Positions 5,646 to 6,967 of a stretch of DNA of 6,967 bases are shown here, in pieces. Position 1 is the stretch's first letter; every line of letters begins with the position of its first letter. The stretch covers positions 1 through 6,967 of the forward strand of contig DNKR01000012.1 in the NCBI GenBank assembly GCA_003497135.1, read 5' to 3'. The stretch is from Candidatus Uhrbacteria bacterium (GTDB lineage Bacteria; Patescibacteriota; Patescibacteriia; UBA9934; UBA9568). The notes below the pieces were generated by a model, which did no database searches, was not told where the DNA came from, and was given only the letters and a program-made list of their open reading frames with translations. The translations under genes and the position numbers were made by a program.

Positions 5646-5878
5646 GTTGTAGAGCATTAAGGGCATATGGTGGATGGCTCGACAGAAAGTGCCGATGAAG
5701 GACGTAGCAGCCTGCGATAAGCTTCGGGGAGGTGGCAAGCAACCTTTGATCCGAAGATTTCCGAACGGGGAAACCTGGTCCTGCTATAAGCTGGATCGTT
5801 TTACGCTGAATACATAGGCGTAAGAAGGACACCTGGAGAAGTGAAACATCTCAGTACCCAGAGGAAAAGAAAAAGTGC

Positions 5879-5932
5879 GTTAGTTATTAAGTTTGTAAGC
5901 TTTATTTCGAACTTACAAACTTATCAACTAAC
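5879..5932 (+). other. 23S expansion segment 1: long hairpin
   Basis: GTTAGTT (5879-5885) pairs with AACTAAC (5926-5932), then a 2x2 internal loop, then TAAGTTTGTAAG (5888-5899) pairs with CTTACAAACTTA (5912-5923), closing a 12-nt loop. E. coli has about 10 nt between the flanking blocks (after GAGGAAAAGAAA, before TTCCCCC), against 63 nt here. It is AT-rich compared with the core rRNA. Confidence 0.8.
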
Positions 5933-5971
5933 AAATTCCCCCAGTAGTGGCGAACGAAAAGGGAACAGCCC

Positions 5972-6114
5972 AAATGCGTGCAGTGAAATTGTATTGGCCT
6001 TGTATCTTTGATATTTGGTTGTGCAATGAAAGCGATCAGGCGTTGCTGCGCGCAAGTTGTAAGGTTTGTGCATTGCCTTCTGACAAAGGCAGGTGAAAAA
6101 TGTTTGTGTTGAGT
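5972..6114 (+). other. 23S expansion segment 2
   Basis: About 143 nt separate GGGAACAGCCC from AGTGGAAGC, where E. coli has about 24 nt; Bacillus-type 23S also extends this helix, but less. Possible pairings include GCAATG (6023-6028) with CATTGC (6071-6076), and GCCTT (6075-6079) with AAGGC (6086-6090), which share bases. It is a natural variable region, so an enlarged loop is more likely than an intron. Confidence 0.7.
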
Positions 6115-6367
6115 AGTGGAAGCTGCTGGAAAGCGGCACCAAAGAGGGTGATAGTCCCGTACGCGAAACTCAACGCTTCTTCACTGCGCAAATTCTTGAG
6201 TACCACGAGACACGAGAAATCTTGTGGGAACCCGCCGTGACTATGCGGCAAGGCTAAATACACTTTCTGATCGATAGTGAACAAGTACCATGAGGGAAAG
6301 CTGAAAAGCACCCCGGTGAGGGGAATGAAATAGTATCTGAAACCATATGCTTACAAGGAGTTAGAGT

Positions 6368-6382
6368 CCCGCCTTTGGCGGG
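6368..6382 (+). repeat. CCCGCCTTTGGCGGG hairpin inside 23S rRNA
   Basis: This 15-nt palindrome is identical to the core of the hairpin at 114-130. It occupies the helix tip that in E. coli reads roughly GCACGCTTAGGCGTG, so a hairpin is expected here and only its sequence is remarkable. Confidence 0.85.
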
Positions 6383-6480
6383 ATGATAGCGTTCCTATTG
6401 AAGAATGAGCCAACGAGTGTGTTGTGCGCCGCAGGTTAAGTCCGATAGGACGAAGCCATAGTGAAAGCGAGCGTTAACCC

Positions 6481-6565
6481 GCGATTTTGGATCTTAAAAG
6501 TCATCTGGTTTGAGGTTGTTTACAACCTCTGACCTCTGACTTCTAAAATCCATAAGTGGCGCGCA
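6481..6565 (+). other. 23S expansion segment 3 with branched hairpin and 7-nt tandem repeat
   Basis: Between GAGCGTTAACCC and ACATGACCCG there are about 85 nt where E. coli has about 18. GGAT (6489-6492) can pair with ATCC (6548-6551), AAGTCA (6498-6503) with TGACTT (6537-6542), and GAGGTTG (6512-6518) with CAACCTC (6523-6529), so the insert folds as one long interrupted stem. CCTCTGA occurs twice in tandem (6526-6532, 6533-6539). Confidence 0.75.
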
Positions 6566-6967
6566 CATGACCCGAAACCGGGTGACCTAACCATGGGCAG
6601 GGTGAAGCAAGGCGAATAGCCTTGTGGAGGCCCGAACCCACCAGTCGTGCAAAACTGGGGGATGACCTGTGGTTAGCGGAGAAATTCCAATCGAACTCGG
6701 TGATAGCTGGTTCTCCCCGAGATAGCTTGAGGGCTAGCGTCGGTAATAATTTTCTGGGGGTAGAGCACTGAATGGGGCTGGAGCCGCAAGGTATCCACTC
6801 TAACCAAACTCCGAATACCAGACAAATGTTTCCGGCAGTCAGACTGTGGGGGCGAAGCTCCATATGTCGAAAGGGGAATAGCCCAGATCTCAAACTAAGG
6901 TCCCTAAATCATCATTAAGTGTGAAAGGTGGTGTTGAGACACATACAGCCAGGAGGTTGGCTTAGAA

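Larger units (their letters stand above)
5645..6967 (+). rRNA. 23S ribosomal RNA, 5' part, cut by the window end
   Basis: Conserved blocks appear in order: GGTGGATGGCTCG near the start, GATGAAGGACGTAGCAGC, CCCCCAGTAGTGGCGAACG, GTGAACAAGTACC..GAGGGAAAG, CACCCCGGTGAGGGG, GACCCGAAACCGGGTGA, CCATGGGCAGGGTGAAG, GATAGCTGGTTCTCCCCGA, GGGGGTAGAGCACTG, and finally GTTGGCTTAGAA at the edge of the GTPase-associated centre (about the 1050s in E. coli numbering). The 5' end is placed by analogy with GGTTAAG in other bacteria and may be off by a few bases. The 1,323 nt here cover about 1,050 nt of E. coli rRNA; the excess lies mainly in three expansions (5873-5935, 5972-6114, 6481-6565). No 16S or spacer tRNA-Ile/Ala precedes it in the window. 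Confidence 0.97.

Noticed and set aside
5873..6565. Group I intron or homing-endonuclease insertion in 23S
   Set aside because: The three inserts are 60-145 nt, carry no endonuclease frame, and lie in known variable loops rather than at conserved intron sites.
5632..6893. Several minus-strand open frames of 66-116 codons
   Set aside because: All lie antisense within the 23S rRNA gene and have no protein-like features.

Overview
The window looks like chromosomal DNA from a member of the Candidate Phyla Radiation (Patescibacteria, Parcubacteria-like). This is inferred from four things: a large secreted lamin-tail-domain protein of a type common there; a 23S rRNA gene with several expansion segments and no 16S gene in the 5.6 kb before it; a tRNA with no encoded CCA; and genes that mostly lack strong ribosome binding sites. 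No taxon-specific marker protein is present, so the assignment is moderate.

Layout. Positions 1-209 hold two identical 94-nt units, each able to fold into three GC-rich hairpins. A minus-strand block follows: a damaged or oddly started small reading frame (256-585), a 75-residue protein (630-857), and a three-LTD, two-OB-fold surface protein (909-3443) that probably shares a transcript with the 75-residue gene. The intergenic stretch 3444-3702 carries a likely promoter and a 20-nt near-perfect palindrome. A pentapeptide-repeat gene (3802-4278, minus) forms a self-contained cassette with a near-consensus promoter, a strong ribosome binding site, a TTG start and a terminator. On the plus strand come a 5' tRNA half with a GCA (Cys-type) anticodon loop, an intact tRNA-Leu(UAG), a small RBBP9/YdeN-type serine hydrolase, and then a leader region of about 380 nt before the 23S rRNA gene, which runs off the window end.

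Themes. The 23S leader contains a 13-codon reading frame with a good ribosome binding site, followed by two mutually exclusive RNA structures, one of them a classic intrinsic terminator. This is attenuator architecture, in an unexpected place. The 23S gene carries about 240-260 nt more than E. coli over the same part, in three variable loops. Short words found outside the rRNA gene (the hairpin CCCGCCTTTGGCGGG and the 11-mer TAAGTTTGTAA) recur inside rRNA helices, and the CCCCGCC/GGCGGGG arms also form the anticodon stem of the tRNA half. This suggests that a dispersed palindromic element has entered structured RNA genes. Apart from the 75-residue gene and the LTD gene, no adjacent genes obviously form a shared pathway.
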